From positions 33,097-97,096 of the forward strand of contig JAGCWY010000080.1 of NCBI GenBank assembly GCA_017961625.1: a stretch of DNA of 64,000 bases. The letters run 5' to 3'. The stretch is from Ruminococcus sp. (GTDB lineage: Bacteria; Bacillota; Clostridia; Oscillospirales; Ruminococcaceae). Both the position numbers and the translations under genes were made by a program. Below, one piece after another: positions 1 to 9,215 of this stretch. The stretch's first letter is position 1. Each line of letters opens with the position of its first letter. A model generated the notes under the pieces. That model was not told where the DNA came from, ran no database searches, and saw nothing but the letters and a program-made list of their open reading frames with translations.

Positions 1-885
1 CCCACAATGGGCGGTTTTATGTTCATCATCTCGACTATCATAGCCGCTATCGCAGGCTACTGGATATGCAGGTGGAAAAACGGTATAGATACTACGGATA
101 ATGAGAGCTTTAAGGCGTTTTACCGTATGCTCAGCTGTATCGTATACGCAGTCTCATTCGGACTTATCGGTTTTATCGATGATTTTGCAAAAGTTGTCAG
201 AAAGAAGAATGACGGACTTACTGCGTGGCAGAAGATCGCCATGCAGCTTGTCTTTTCTGTGTGCTTTCTTTATGCGTTGCGCAAATTCGGTGACAGTTCC
301 ACAAGGATAGACCTTGGCTTCTGGAAAAGCCCATCTCTAGGCATATTCTATTATGTACTCATGATGGCTGTTATAATTTACCTCACCAATGCGGTAAATC
401 TCACAGACGGAATAGACGGTCTCTGTGGCTCTGTTACTTTCATTGCCATGCTGGTATTTACAGTATGTTGCTCCATACTCAAGCAGTATGAGATGATATG
501 CTTTGCAATGGCGTTGGCAGGCGGCTGTCTTGGCTTCCTGCTCTGGAACCTGAACCCCGCGAAGTGCTTCATGGGTGATACGGGTTCAATGTTTCTCGGC
601 GCATCGGTAACGGCTGTGGGACTAGTTCTCCACAAGCATCTGTTGCTTATCCTTGTTGCTCTCGTGTACATCATTGAGGCACTTTCTGTTGTTATACAGG
701 TAGGCTACTTCAAGATTACAAAGAAACTTCGCGAAGATCATCAAGGTCAGAGAATATTTAAAATGACACCTATACATCATCACTTTGAAATGAGCGGTTT
801 CAGCGAGTACAAAATCGTTATAACTTTTTCGCTCTGCGGCATTATTTTCGGAGTTCTGGGAATAATTACACTGCTGGTATTCTGA
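1..885 (+). CDS. mraY: Phospho-N-acetylmuramoyl-pentapeptide-transferase MraY (5' truncated by window edge)
   Basis: Transfers phospho-MurNAc-pentapeptide from UDP to undecaprenyl phosphate, making lipid I at the inner face of the membrane. The open frame runs back to base 1 (Pro-Thr before the first Met at base 7). That Met lies in the PTMGG motif that is internal in the family, so the true start is outside the window; about 30-60 N-terminal residues are missing. Visible signatures are DDFAK, NLTDGIDGL, MGDTGSM and the late PIHHHFE motif, with many hydrophobic helices. It heads a same-strand wall-synthesis run followed 34 bp later by ftsW. murD, which often sits between mraY and ftsW in Firmicutes, is absent here. 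Confidence 0.97.
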   Translation, partial: PTMGGFMFIISTIIAAIAGYWICRWKNGIDTTDNESFKAFYRMLSCIVYAVSFGLIGFIDDFAKVVRKKNDGLTAWQKIAMQLVFSVCFLYALRKFGDSSTRIDLGFWKSPSLGIFYYVLMMAVIIYLTNAVNLTDGIDGLCGSVTFIAMLVFTVCCSILKQYEMICFAMALAGGCLGFLLWNLNPAKCFMGDTGSMFLGASVTAVGLVLHKHLLLILVALVYIIEALSVVIQVGYFKITKKLREDHQGQRIFKMTPIHHHFEMSGFSEYKIVITFSLCGIIFGVLGIITLLVF

Positions 886-919
886 TCCGGCATATATTCA
901 TCGTACATTAGGAGGAAAA

Positions 920-2197
920 ATGGCTGCAAGCAAAACTAAAATCAAAAAAAGCAGTGCCGTACCGAACTCGTTTTCGGGCGGCAGGCGCGGAGACCTGAGT
1001 CTTTCGTTCTTTGCTTACGTTATGATACTGCTGGTTGTCGGTATCGTAATGATGTCCTCTGCAAGCTACGCGTGGGCATACAGCGAGCACGGGGGCGACG
1101 GTCTTTACTATGCAAAAAATCAGGCGAAGCATGCCGTGATAGGTTTTATAGCAATGATCTTCTTCATGAAGATGGACTATCATAATTTCAAGAATCTAAA
1201 GCTTCCTGTGCTAAAGAAGCTGAATATAGCAAGTCTTATGTATATAGCCGGCGCAATACTCCTTGTAGCGGTACTGCTTATTGGTAACGACGAAGGCGGT
1301 TCTATGGGCGCAAGAAGATGGATAGATATCGGACCTATCAATTTGCAACCCTCGGAGGTGGCGAAGCTGGCGCTGATAATCTTCTTTGCCTACAGTATGG
1401 AGCGTGATGGCAAAAAGATGAATACCTTCAGGACTGGCATTGTCAAGTATGCAGTGATACTTGGTGTATATCTTGTGCTTATCGTGCTTGAAAAGCATAT
1501 CTCGGGATGTATCCTCATCGGTACTATCGCTGTGGCTATGATACTTTGCGGCGGTGTGAACAAGAAGCATTTCATAGGCCTCGGGTTGGCTGCTCTTGGA
1601 ATAGCTGTTGCCTTTATCTCATGGCAGGCTCAGGTCCCCGGCAGCTATGTAAGTACACGTATCAATGCGTGGAAGGCGCCCTTTGCAGATAAACTGGGCG
1701 ATTCGTGGCAGACGGGTAACTCACTTATAGCCATAGGCTCCGGCGGACTTTTCGGATTAGGTCTTGGAAACTCCCGTCAGAAGTATCTCTATCTGCCTGA
1801 AACCAAGAACGATTTTGTTTTTCCGATAGTATGCGAGGAGCTTGGTTTTGCAGGAGCTCTTGCCATAATCATAGTATTCTTCCTTCTCATAGTAGAAGGC
1901 TATTCTATCGCGGTCCGCTGCAAGGACCGCTTTGGTATGCTGATAGCTGTGGGTATAACCACTCAGATAGGCATACAGACTGTTCTGAATCTTGCCGTTG
2001 TAAGCAATCTCATACCAAATACAGGTATCAGTCTTCCATTTTTCAGCTATGGCGGAACGGCACTGATAATGCAGCTGGCGGAAATGGGCATAATGCTGAA
2101 TATCTCACAGCAGAGACACTATCCCGATGAGAAGCCTCGGAAGAGAAAAAAGAAATCGTGGCAGAGTGCTGAGATCGCCGAGCCAGAAGGAGCATGA
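920..2197 (+). CDS. ftsW: FtsW/SpoVE-type peptidoglycan glycosyltransferase (SEDS family)
   Basis: Polytopic SEDS protein that polymerises lipid II at the septum together with a class B penicillin-binding protein. The 425-residue product has about ten hydrophobic helices. It carries the family motifs around ARRWIDIG, KNDFVFPIVCEELGF and PNTGISLPFFSYGG. A basic cytoplasmic N-terminal stretch (residues 1-25) and a basic C-terminal tail (RKRKKKS) flank the core. The start ATG at 920 has AGGAGG 4-9 bases upstream. Its stop overlaps the murG start (ATGA), which implies translational coupling. SpoVE and FtsW cannot be separated by sequence alone; the position beside murG favours a division role. 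Confidence 0.93.
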   Translation: MAASKTKIKKSSAVPNSFSGGRRGDLSLSFFAYVMILLVVGIVMMSSASYAWAYSEHGGDGLYYAKNQAKHAVIGFIAMIFFMKMDYHNFKNLKLPVLKKLNIASLMYIAGAILLVAVLLIGNDEGGSMGARRWIDIGPINLQPSEVAKLALIIFFAYSMERDGKKMNTFRTGIVKYAVILGVYLVLIVLEKHISGCILIGTIAVAMILCGGVNKKHFIGLGLAALGIAVAFISWQAQVPGSYVSTRINAWKAPFADKLGDSWQTGNSLIAIGSGGLFGLGLGNSRQKYLYLPETKNDFVFPIVCEELGFAGALAIIIVFFLLIVEGYSIAVRCKDRFGMLIAVGITTQIGIQTVLNLAVVSNLIPNTGISLPFFSYGGTALIMQLAEMGIMLNISQQRHYPDEKPRKRKKKSWQSAEIAEPEGA

Positions 2198-3333
2198 GCA
2201 TGAAGGTACTTATCGCGTGCGGCGGTACGGGGGGACATATCAATCCAGGTATCGCCATTGCTGATATAATAAAGGAAAAGTACCCCGACGCGGAATTCCT
2301 CTTTGCAGGAACTCCCAAGGGAATGGAGGCTAAGCTTGTCCCGAAGGCAGGCTATAAGCTGGAGACCATAAAGGTAGCAGGATTCCAGAGAAGGATATCT
2401 CTCGAAAATATAGGCAGGAATGCAAAAGCCCTTGCATATCTTGCCACATCGGGTAGGAGAGCCAAGCAAATAATAGAGGGATTCAAGCCGGATATCGCTA
2501 TTGGTACCGGCGGCTATGCGGCAGGACCCGTTATTAGGAAAGCTGCAAGAATGGGCATACCTACTGCCATACATGAGCAGAACGCCTACCCGGGAGTTAC
2601 GAACAGGCTACTTTCAAAAGAAGTGGACTACGTTATGCTCACAGTTGAGGAAGCCCTTAAATTTATGGACGGCAGCAAATTCGAGCACAGCGTTACAGGA
2701 CTTCCCGTAAGGAGTAATATCAATACCATGAGTCGTGATGAAGCGCGGAAGAGGCTCGGTTTCGACGATAGCTTCACCATTCTTTCTTTCGGGGGAAGCC
2801 TCGGCGCAGGCTGCATAAATGACACAATGACCGAAGTCATAAAATGGCATACAGGCAAAAAGCTTGACATAAACCATATACATGGCTACGGCGGTATGGG
2901 AAAGGACAGTTTTCCGCAGGTGATGAAGGCCGCTGGTATACCACTCAAGTCTGACAGACTTCGCATAACCGAATATATAAACGATATGGATGTATGCCTT
3001 GCAGCGGCAGACCTTGTGATATGCCGTTCGGGAGCTTCCACTCTTGCAGAACTTGAAGCTGCAGGAAAGGCTTCGATACTTATACCTTCGCCTATCGTTG
3101 CAGGAAATCATCAGTACCACAATGCCATGGTTCTAGGCAATGCAGGAGCTGCTATAGTTATAGAACAGAAGGACGTGACTGTCGAGAAGATGATATCTGA
3201 GACAGAGCGACTATATGGTGATAGAGTGAAAGTAAAGTCAATGTCTGAAAGCGCGGCAAAACTCCATCTTTCGAATACTAACGAGAGAATACTAGCAGTG
3301 ATAGATAAGCTTATCGAAAAGAGCAAGAAATGA
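2194..3333 (+). CDS. murG: UDP-GlcNAc--MurNAc-pentapeptide-lipid GlcNAc transferase MurG
   Basis: Adds GlcNAc to lipid I to form lipid II on the cytosolic face of the membrane. The 379-residue GT28/GT-B protein has the N-terminal glycine loop GGTGGHI near residue 10. A second glycine loop (GGSLGA) starts the C-terminal domain. The donor-binding region includes SGASTLAELEAAGK and a downstream GNHQ. Start at 2194 overlaps the ftsW stop; an in-frame ATG at 2200 (MKVLIACGG) is equally plausible. The stop overlaps the start of the next gene at 3330. Confidence 0.96.
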   Translation: MSMKVLIACGGTGGHINPGIAIADIIKEKYPDAEFLFAGTPKGMEAKLVPKAGYKLETIKVAGFQRRISLENIGRNAKALAYLATSGRRAKQIIEGFKPDIAIGTGGYAAGPVIRKAARMGIPTAIHEQNAYPGVTNRLLSKEVDYVMLTVEEALKFMDGSKFEHSVTGLPVRSNINTMSRDEARKRLGFDDSFTILSFGGSLGAGCINDTMTEVIKWHTGKKLDINHIHGYGGMGKDSFPQVMKAAGIPLKSDRLRITEYINDMDVCLAAADLVICRSGASTLAELEAAGKASILIPSPIVAGNHQYHNAMVLGNAGAAIVIEQKDVTVEKMISETERLYGDRVKVKSMSESAAKLHLSNTNERILAVIDKLIEKSKK

Positions 3334-4208
3334 ACTACGAAAACAAAGTGCAGGTCGGTGAAACGACTTTAAATGTATATACCGAGGGGATTGGCGCGGT
3401 TACCATAGTATTTATGGCAGGAAACGGTGTAACATGTCCCGTGCTTGAATACAAGCCGATATACAGGCGAATGTCCACGAAATATCGTATAGCCGTAATT
3501 GAAAAGGCTGGCTACGGCTTCAGTGATCGAGCAAAAACGCCGCGGACTATCGAAAACCTCGTTTCAGAGGACAGGGAAGCGCTGCGTAGGGCAGGAATTG
3601 AACCACCTTATGTTCTTGCACCTCATTCCTATTCGGGATTTGAGGCAGTATACTGGGCGAACACCTATCCTGACGAGGTAAAAGCTGTTCTCGGCATGGA
3701 TATGGGCGTACCCGAACTTGCAATGTTGCAGGCGGATGAGATACCCGAGGAAAAACGCCTGAAGCTTCTCGAAAAGCAGCATAAACTGCTGAAAAAGATA
3801 GCAAAGGATGGCTTGCTCGCAAAGCTCGTAAGAAGCAAGACTGAAAACGTATCGGGACTTATGACAGGCAGCGAGCTAACTGCTGAAGAAAAGTCAATAT
3901 ACCGCAGACTATTTTACCAGAATATCGCAAGCAGCGAGTATACTGAGGAGTCTCGGCTCATGACTGAAAATGCTAAGAAGGCTTTTGAAACAGGCAGCCT
4001 CAAATGTCCCTGTTGTCTCTTTATCAGTGATATGAAAACTCTGAGCCGGAAGTTGTCATGGCGTCAGGCAGGACTTGATTTTGCGGAGCAATGTGGCGCT
4101 GAGGTACATCTTTCCGATAAAGGGCATATGATGTACGCATTCATACCAGATGAGATGTCGAATACTTTCAGCAGATTTCTGGAAGCGAACTGTATAGTCG
4201 CTCAGTAA
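3330..4208 (+). CDS. Alpha/beta-hydrolase fold protein embedded in the cell-wall cluster
   Basis: Putative serine hydrolase of 292 residues; the substrate is unknown. The fold is supported by an N-terminal beta-rich segment (TIVFMAGNG) and a cap-region stretch (EKAGYGFSD). A nucleophile elbow PHSYSG gives Ser100 as the likely nucleophile, and a late GH in LSDKGHMMY is the likely catalytic His. The Gly normally found two residues before the nucleophile is Pro98. It overlaps murG by the ATGA arrangement, so it is transcribed and probably translated with the lipid II genes. No member of the usual dcw set matches it, so a wall-related esterase or amidase role is only a guess from context. Confidence 0.8.
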   Translation: MNYENKVQVGETTLNVYTEGIGAVTIVFMAGNGVTCPVLEYKPIYRRMSTKYRIAVIEKAGYGFSDRAKTPRTIENLVSEDREALRRAGIEPPYVLAPHSYSGFEAVYWANTYPDEVKAVLGMDMGVPELAMLQADEIPEEKRLKLLEKQHKLLKKIAKDGLLAKLVRSKTENVSGLMTGSELTAEEKSIYRRLFYQNIASSEYTEESRLMTENAKKAFETGSLKCPCCLFISDMKTLSRKLSWRQAGLDFAEQCGAEVHLSDKGHMMYAFIPDEMSNTFSRFLEANCIVAQ

Positions 4209-4260
4209 CATAATCTACACCCCATGCATACTATACATAAAAATGCTGTGGGGTGGTATA

Positions 4261-5520
4261 ATGCAGAAATTCATAATAAACGGAGGCAGACGGCTGAGAG
4301 GCGAGCTCGCTTTGCAGGGCAGCAAGAACAGCTCGCTGCCAATAATGGCGGCGTCACTTCTGTGTTTCGGCGAATGTACGCTGCACAGCTGTCCTGCTCT
4401 TACAGACGTATATGCAGCTGCGCGTATACTAAATTGCGTAGGCTGCAAATGCACGTTTTCTGACAATACAGCGGCCATAGACTCAGCCTCTGTTAGCAGC
4501 ACATCTGTCTCTGAGAAATTAATGCGTGAAATGCGCTCTTCCATAATCTTTATGGGAGCTATGCTGGGTAGGACAGGGGAATGTACCGTAAGCGTGCCGG
4601 GAGGCTGTGAGCTCGGTCCGAGGCCGATAGATATGCATCTATCTGCTCTCAGTAAAATGGGGATAGATATCCGCGAAAATGGCGGAGATATAGTTTGCAG
4701 AGCCTCCGGTGGCAGAGCAAGGGGAGCAAAGATAAGCCTTGCCTTCCCATCTGTGGGAGCTACCGAGAACGTAATACTTGCAGCAGTCACGGCAGAGGGC
4801 GAGACAGTCATAAACAATGCGGCGCGAGAGCCAGAGATATGCGATCTTTGCAGTTTTCTGCGAAAATGCGGCGCGGATATTAGCGGCGACGGAGAGAGCC
4901 GTATAATAATAATCGGAAAAAAACAGCTCCACGGCTGTGAATATACAATTATGCCAGACAGGATAGTTGGAGCAACTTACCTCTCTATGGCAGCTGCCAC
5001 AAAGGGCGAGATAATACTTACAAATGCTTGCGTTCCTGAAATGGAACCATTTCTGTCTGTCCTCGAACAGACGGGATGCAGTATTTATACATCGGAAAAC
5101 AGGATATACCTGCGGAGCGGGACTCGGCTCAGAGCCGTAAAGGACATAATAAGGACAATGCCTCATCCCGGTTTCCCCACTGACGCACAGGCTGTTCTCA
5201 TGGCTGCTTTGACAGCTGCCGACGGTACAAGCGTATTCGAGGAGAATATCTTTGATTGCCGTTACCGCCACATCGAAGCTCTTTTAAAAATGGGCGCAAA
5301 TATACAGGTGCTTGGTAAGGTCGCTGTAGTAAAGGGTGTTGAAGGTCTCCGTGGAGCAAACATTGAAGCGACAGACCTCCGCGGTGGAGCGGCATTGGTA
5401 ATCGCAGCTTTGTGCGCAGATGGAAGCTCAGAGATTACAAGGCTATGTCATATTGACAGAGGCTATGAAAATATGGAAGAAGCTATAAGACTCCTTGGCG
5501 GCGATATACGCCGGAGCTGA
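4261..5520 (+). CDS. murA: UDP-N-acetylglucosamine 1-carboxyvinyltransferase MurA
   Basis: Transfers enolpyruvate from PEP to UDP-GlcNAc, the first committed step of peptidoglycan synthesis and the fosfomycin target. From the start at 4261 the protein has 419 residues, typical for MurA. The N-terminal KNSSLPIMAA matches the substrate-binding KN motif. The active-site loop VPGGCELGPRP places the PEP-adducting cysteine at Cys116. I prefer ATG 4261 over the in-frame ATG 4243 because GGGGTGG lies about 6 bases before it and alignment to MurA begins there. It occupies the position where Bacillus has murB. Confidence 0.95.
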   Translation: MQKFIINGGRRLRGELALQGSKNSSLPIMAASLLCFGECTLHSCPALTDVYAAARILNCVGCKCTFSDNTAAIDSASVSSTSVSEKLMREMRSSIIFMGAMLGRTGECTVSVPGGCELGPRPIDMHLSALSKMGIDIRENGGDIVCRASGGRARGAKISLAFPSVGATENVILAAVTAEGETVINNAAREPEICDLCSFLRKCGADISGDGESRIIIIGKKQLHGCEYTIMPDRIVGATYLSMAAATKGEIILTNACVPEMEPFLSVLEQTGCSIYTSENRIYLRSGTRLRAVKDIIRTMPHPGFPTDAQAVLMAALTAADGTSVFEENIFDCRYRHIEALLKMGANIQVLGKVAVVKGVEGLRGANIEATDLRGGAALVIAALCADGSSEITRLCHIDRGYENMEEAIRLLGGDIRRS

Positions 5521-5542
5521 GGCGGAAGGATTTGGAGATAGT

Positions 5543-6799
5543 ATGAAAGACGTCGAAAAAACCAGTGTTGAAAGGCAGAACAGCCGTAAAAGGCTGAGAA
5601 GACGCCAGAGGTGGACAAATGTTTACGGGCTTGTTGTTTTGCTCCTAGTTCTGACGATAGGTATAACCATAAGCTATACCTTTCTTTTCAATATAAGCGA
5701 GATAAGAGTTACAGGACAGTCGGATATGTATACGGCAGAGGAGATAGTTGCCGCCTCTGGTATAAACGAGGGAGACAATCTGCTGAGGCTGGACTGCAAA
5801 AAGAGCGCTAACCGTATACTCGACGAGCTTTTATACGTTGAGACAGCGGAGGTAAAGAGAAAGTTTCCGTCGTCACTGGAAATATCCGTGACACGATGCA
5901 TACCGGCCTTCAATGTCAACTACGGCACAGGCACGCTCCTTGTGAGCAAGAAGGGAAAGATACTTGCCGACAACGGCTTTATCACAGAGGGACTGCCTAT
6001 AATATACGGGCTCGACCCCTCGGACAAAACTCCAGGAAAAATCACGTCCTCCGAGAACAAGCACAAGAATGAAGCCTTCAACGCGCTTATCTCAAGCATC
6101 GTGAAAATGGGCGACGATAAGATAATGACGGTGGATATGAGCGACGAGCACGCAATAGTCGTTAAGTACAAGAATGAAATGATATTCAAAATGGGCAACT
6201 GGAACGACGTTGAGTATAAGCTCAGACTTGCTGAGACAGTAATGAGCGACGAAAACGTAAAGGGCAAAAAAGGCTATCTTACGATGATTGGCACAAATGA
6301 GTGCAGCTTCAGACTGACTGACGGTCCCGTAAGCGTTCCCGGCGGTCCTGAGGCTACCACAGCCGCAGTTACCGATGAATACGGCAATCCTATAGAGGGA
6401 GAGAGAAATCCCGATCAGGAAGCCAAGATAAACGAATTCAACAACAGGCGCAAGAGCGAGACTGCTACAGCGCCAAGTATATACACAGGCAATGACTGGA
6501 CGGACAGCAGCGGAAGCCAGTGGACGGACAGCAGCGGCAGTCAGTGGACTGACAACAGCGGCAGTCAGTGGACAGATAACAGCGGCAGCCAGTGGACAGA
6601 TAATAGCGGCAGCCAGTGGACTGACAACAGCGGCAGTCAGTGGACAGATAACAGTGGTACACAGTGGACTGACAACAGCTCCGGCAGCTATGACAGCGGA
6701 ACTCAGTGGAGCGGAGATGGCGGCAGCGATTATGGCACTGTGACCTCGGACAACAGCGGTTATACCGATAACAGCGGCGATCAGACCGGTCAATGGTGA
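5543..6799 (+). CDS. ftsQ: Cell division protein FtsQ/DivIB with repeat-rich C-terminal tail
   Basis: Single-pass divisome protein of 418 residues. It has a basic cytoplasmic segment (about 1-32), one membrane helix (VYGLVVLLLVLTIGITISY) and a POTRA domain beginning ISEIRVTGQ. An FtsQ/DivIB beta domain extends to about residue 270. The rest is low complexity: a Glu/Asn-rich stretch and eight tandem WTD(N/S)SGSQ-type units, then a Gly/Ser/Asp tail. ATG 5543 is preferred over the upstream in-frame ATG 5495 because GGAG is at 5534 and residues before it look non-native and lie inside murA. The extracytoplasmic tail is not part of the known family core. Confidence 0.9.
   Translation: MKDVEKTSVERQNSRKRLRRRQRWTNVYGLVVLLLVLTIGITISYTFLFNISEIRVTGQSDMYTAEEIVAASGINEGDNLLRLDCKKSANRILDELLYVETAEVKRKFPSSLEISVTRCIPAFNVNYGTGTLLVSKKGKILADNGFITEGLPIIYGLDPSDKTPGKITSSENKHKNEAFNALISSIVKMGDDKIMTVDMSDEHAIVVKYKNEMIFKMGNWNDVEYKLRLAETVMSDENVKGKKGYLTMIGTNECSFRLTDGPVSVPGGPEATTAAVTDEYGNPIEGERNPDQEAKINEFNNRRKSETATAPSIYTGNDWTDSSGSQWTDSSGSQWTDNSGSQWTDNSGSQWTDNSGSQWTDNSGSQWTDNSGTQWTDNSSGSYDSGTQWSGDGGSDYGTVTSDNSGYTDNSGDQTGQW
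6494..6688 (+). repeat. Eight 24-bp in-frame tandem repeats in ftsQ
   Basis: Eight tandem copies of a 24-bp unit encode (D/Q)WTD(S/N)SG(S/T), with the last copy one residue longer. Synonymous differences between units (e.g. GACAAC versus GATAAC) show the array is not brand new, but it retains the sequence identity needed for slippage or recombination. It lies in the extracellular C-terminal tail. Confidence 0.95.
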
Positions 6800-6882
6800 T
6801 AAGATTCCTATGTACAAAACGCTGTGTTTTGAATATGCGTTCTTGTTAAATTCGCCGAAAATAAAAAATGTTTAATTAGGAC

Positions 6883-6911
6883 TTGAAAAAAGTGCTTTTA
6901 TATGCTAAAAT
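6883..6911 (+). promoter_or_regulatory. Strong sigmaA promoter for ftsZ
   Basis: TTGAAA at 6883-6888, 17-bp spacer, extended -10 TGCTAAAAT with the hexamer at 6906-6911. It sits in the ftsQ-ftsZ gap and gives ftsZ its own start, with a leader of about 70 bases. Confidence 0.75.
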
Positions 6912-6985
6912 ATAAAGTGTATTTATAGATTAATATATAAATTAAGATGAATTAAAGGATAATATAAATAGTAGGAGGAGTTCAA

Positions 6986-8134
6986 ATGTCAGATTTCAAT
7001 TACGAGGAAACACTCGAACCCGATGTTAACATTAAGGTCATCGGTGTTGGCGGCGGCGGCGGAAACGCTGTAAACTGCATGGTAGATTCGGGTGTCAATA
7101 ATATAGAATATATCGCAATTAATACTGATGCCAAGGCTCTCAACAAGTCCAAGGCCACTACAAGGATACCGATCGGCGCAAAGCTCACAAAGGGCAGAGG
7201 CGCAGGAAACAAGCCTGAGATCGGTCAGCGCAGCGCTGAGGAGAACCGTGACGAGATTGAAACTCACCTCAAGGGCGCAGATATGATTTTCATTACTGCC
7301 GGCATGGGCGGCGGTACAGGTACAGGAGCTGCTCCTGTAGTTGCAAAGATCGCCAAGGAAATGGATATCCTCACAGTTGCAGTCGTTACAAAGCCCTTCC
7401 TCTTCGAGAGAGAGCAGAAAATGGCTCAGGCTGAAAGAGGTATCGCCGAACTCAGAAAGTATGTTGACTCCCTTATCGTTATCCCTAATGAAAGACTTCT
7501 CGTGGGACTTGACAAGCCCCTTACAATGCTCCAGTCCTTTGCACTTTCTGATGACGTGCTCAAGACCGGTGTAAAGAGCATCTCCGACCTCATCGTTGAG
7601 GAAGGATATATCAACCTCGACTTTGCAGACGTTTCAACTATTATGAGAAACGCAGGCTACGCTCATATGGCTATCGGTCACGGTACTGGCAAGGACAAGG
7701 CAAGAGACGCTGCAAACGCAGTTATCTCCAGTCCGCTTCTCGAAACATCTATCTCTGGTGCAAAGAGACTCCTTATCAATATCGCTATGTCTGAGGATAT
7801 CCTTTCGTCCGATGTTGATGCAGCTACAAAGATGATCACAGATACAGCTGCTGACGGTGTTGAGTTCATCTTCGGTACAGCCTTCAAGGAGGATATGCAG
7901 GACGAGATGACTATCACAGTTATTGCTGCTGGCTTTGACGATATGGATTCTGCTAATGATGCAGCAGTTGCTGCGGCTGATTCTGTGGAGAGCCACGACG
8001 ACGATATAATTCCGATAGACAATCCTCTTATTGACGGACTTGGCTTCGGCGCTCCGAGCAGTGCTCCGAGACCGGCTTCAACATCAAATCAGGATTACGA
8101 TCTTGACGACATCTTCAAGATGCTCGGCAACTAA
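6986..8134 (+). CDS. ftsZ: Cell division GTPase FtsZ
   Basis: Tubulin homologue that polymerises into the Z ring. The 382-residue protein shows the N-terminal nucleotide loop GVGGGGGNAVN, the tubulin signature GGGTGTGAAP and the T7-loop region NLDFADVSTIM. A variable linker from about residue 320 leads to a short conserved C-terminal peptide DLDDIFKMLGN that would bind FtsA/SepF-type partners. The ribosome binding site AGGAGGAG is at 6972. Transcribed from its own promoter and closed by a terminator. Confidence 0.98.
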   Translation: MSDFNYEETLEPDVNIKVIGVGGGGGNAVNCMVDSGVNNIEYIAINTDAKALNKSKATTRIPIGAKLTKGRGAGNKPEIGQRSAEENRDEIETHLKGADMIFITAGMGGGTGTGAAPVVAKIAKEMDILTVAVVTKPFLFEREQKMAQAERGIAELRKYVDSLIVIPNERLLVGLDKPLTMLQSFALSDDVLKTGVKSISDLIVEEGYINLDFADVSTIMRNAGYAHMAIGHGTGKDKARDAANAVISSPLLETSISGAKRLLINIAMSEDILSSDVDAATKMITDTAADGVEFIFGTAFKEDMQDEMTITVIAAGFDDMDSANDAAVAAADSVESHDDDIIPIDNPLIDGLGFGAPSSAPRPASTSNQDYDLDDIFKMLGN

Positions 8135-8143
8135 TAGAAATAT

Positions 8144-8174
8144 AAAGCGGTTCGTTATGAGCCGCTTTTGTTTT
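8144..8174 (+). terminator. Rho-independent terminator of ftsZ
   Basis: Stem AAAGCGGTTC / GAGCCGCTTT with a 5-base loop (one G-U pair), followed by TTGTTTT. It lies 10 bases after the ftsZ stop. Confidence 0.85.
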
Positions 8175-8260
8175 ATGCGGAGTAAGCCACAGAATGGCTT
8201 GAGATTGGCTTGCCAAAAGGTTTTGTCAGCGTATTTTCAACGTCTGCAAAAGACTTTTGG

Positions 8261-8289
8261 TTGAAAAAATATGCCGCGTCTGCTATGAT
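8261..8289 (+). promoter_or_regulatory. SigmaA promoter of the XRE regulator
   Basis: TTGAAA (8261-8266), 17-bp spacer, extended -10 TGCTATGAT (hexamer 8284-8289). The start codon of the XRE gene follows at 8334. Confidence 0.75.
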
Positions 8290-8333
8290 GAGTTCAGACA
8301 AGGGAAATACCCTTGCGGAAAGGAGTGGAACGT

Positions 8334-8954
8334 ATGGAGCTGAGCAGCAGGATAAAGGAACTGAGAACAGAGAAGGGCTGGTCTCAGGAGGTGCTGGCAC
8401 AGCGCGTGTATGTCAGCCGCCAGACCATATCCAACTGGGAGACCGAAAGGAGCTATCCTGACGTTCACAGTCTGCTTATCCTCAGTGACCTCTTCGGCGT
8501 TTCAGTTGATGAGCTTATCAAAGGAGATGTAGATACTATGAAAGAGGAAATTACTAAGAATGACGGAAAGAAAATGAAAAAGCTTTATAACCTTGCAGGC
8601 ATAGAATGTCTTGCGGGGCTGGCTTCGGCTGTGCTTGTCGGTGTGCTGGAAGTTGATGTGTTAAGATTGTTGTTTGCAGTGCTTACAGGGGTGTTTCTGA
8701 CAGCCGATTTTATGACATTCCGCAGAATGGGACAGATGCAGGCAGAGCATGATGTTCAGACATACCGCGAGGTCATTGCATTCATGAACGGTGAAACTCT
8801 CGATGAAATCGAAAAAGCCGCAGAGCTTGAAAAGCGGAAGGTACTGAAGAAGAAGCGTATTCTGGCTTTGGCTATGGTTCTGGGTATAGGCGTGGCAATC
8901 GAATTTATCGTTTTTTTAGTTCTATATCTGATAAGCCGCGGATATATTATTTAA
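8334..8954 (+). CDS. XRE-family regulator with C-terminal membrane helices
   Basis: 206 residues. Residues 1-60 form a Cro/CI-type helix-turn-helix (LAQRVYVSRQTISNWETERS). They are followed by a charged linker, a pair of hydrophobic helices (about 90-130) and a last helix at the C-terminus (LALAMVLGIGVAIEFIVFLVLYL). This layout, a DNA-binding head tethered to the membrane, is common in Firmicutes XRE proteins of unknown signal. ATG 8334 is chosen because AAAGGAG precedes it by 9 bases; an upstream in-frame TTG at 8313 has no ribosome binding site. It stands alone with its own promoter; the target is unknown. Confidence 0.85.
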   Translation: MELSSRIKELRTEKGWSQEVLAQRVYVSRQTISNWETERSYPDVHSLLILSDLFGVSVDELIKGDVDTMKEEITKNDGKKMKKLYNLAGIECLAGLASAVLVGVLEVDVLRLLFAVLTGVFLTADFMTFRRMGQMQAEHDVQTYREVIAFMNGETLDEIEKAAELEKRKVLKKKRILALAMVLGIGVAIEFIVFLVLYLISRGYII

Positions 8955-9166
8955 GCCCGAAGCGTGAGGAAGTCTTCTGGCTTTCTCCTTGATGTTTGCA
9001 AAAGCGTATTTTGTATAGCTTTTGTATTTCCAAACTGTAACTAAATATATTTTTATAACGCATAAAAGTAAAGACATTGACACTGAAATATCGAATGAGC
9101 AGTTTTTAAGGGATTTTTATAGTAAATTGCACTAAAATCAATTCAAATTTTCTACATTTCAATAGT

Positions 9167-9194
9167 TGAAATAATATAATAAATATGTTATAAT
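9167..9194 (+). promoter_or_regulatory. SigmaA promoter upstream of the DivIVA-like gene
   Basis: TTGAAA (9167-9172), 16-bp spacer, extended -10 TGTTATAAT (hexamer 9189-9194). Expected start near 9201, giving a leader of about 147 bases. The stretch 8955-9166 before it is AT-rich with nothing recognisable. Confidence 0.7.
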
Positions 9195-9215
9195 TTACAT
9201 AAGGCAAAATCATCA

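Noticed and set aside
6492..6743. Open frames on both strands over the ftsQ repeats
   Set aside because: They are by-products of the 24-bp repeat, which stays open in several frames; no start signals or homology.
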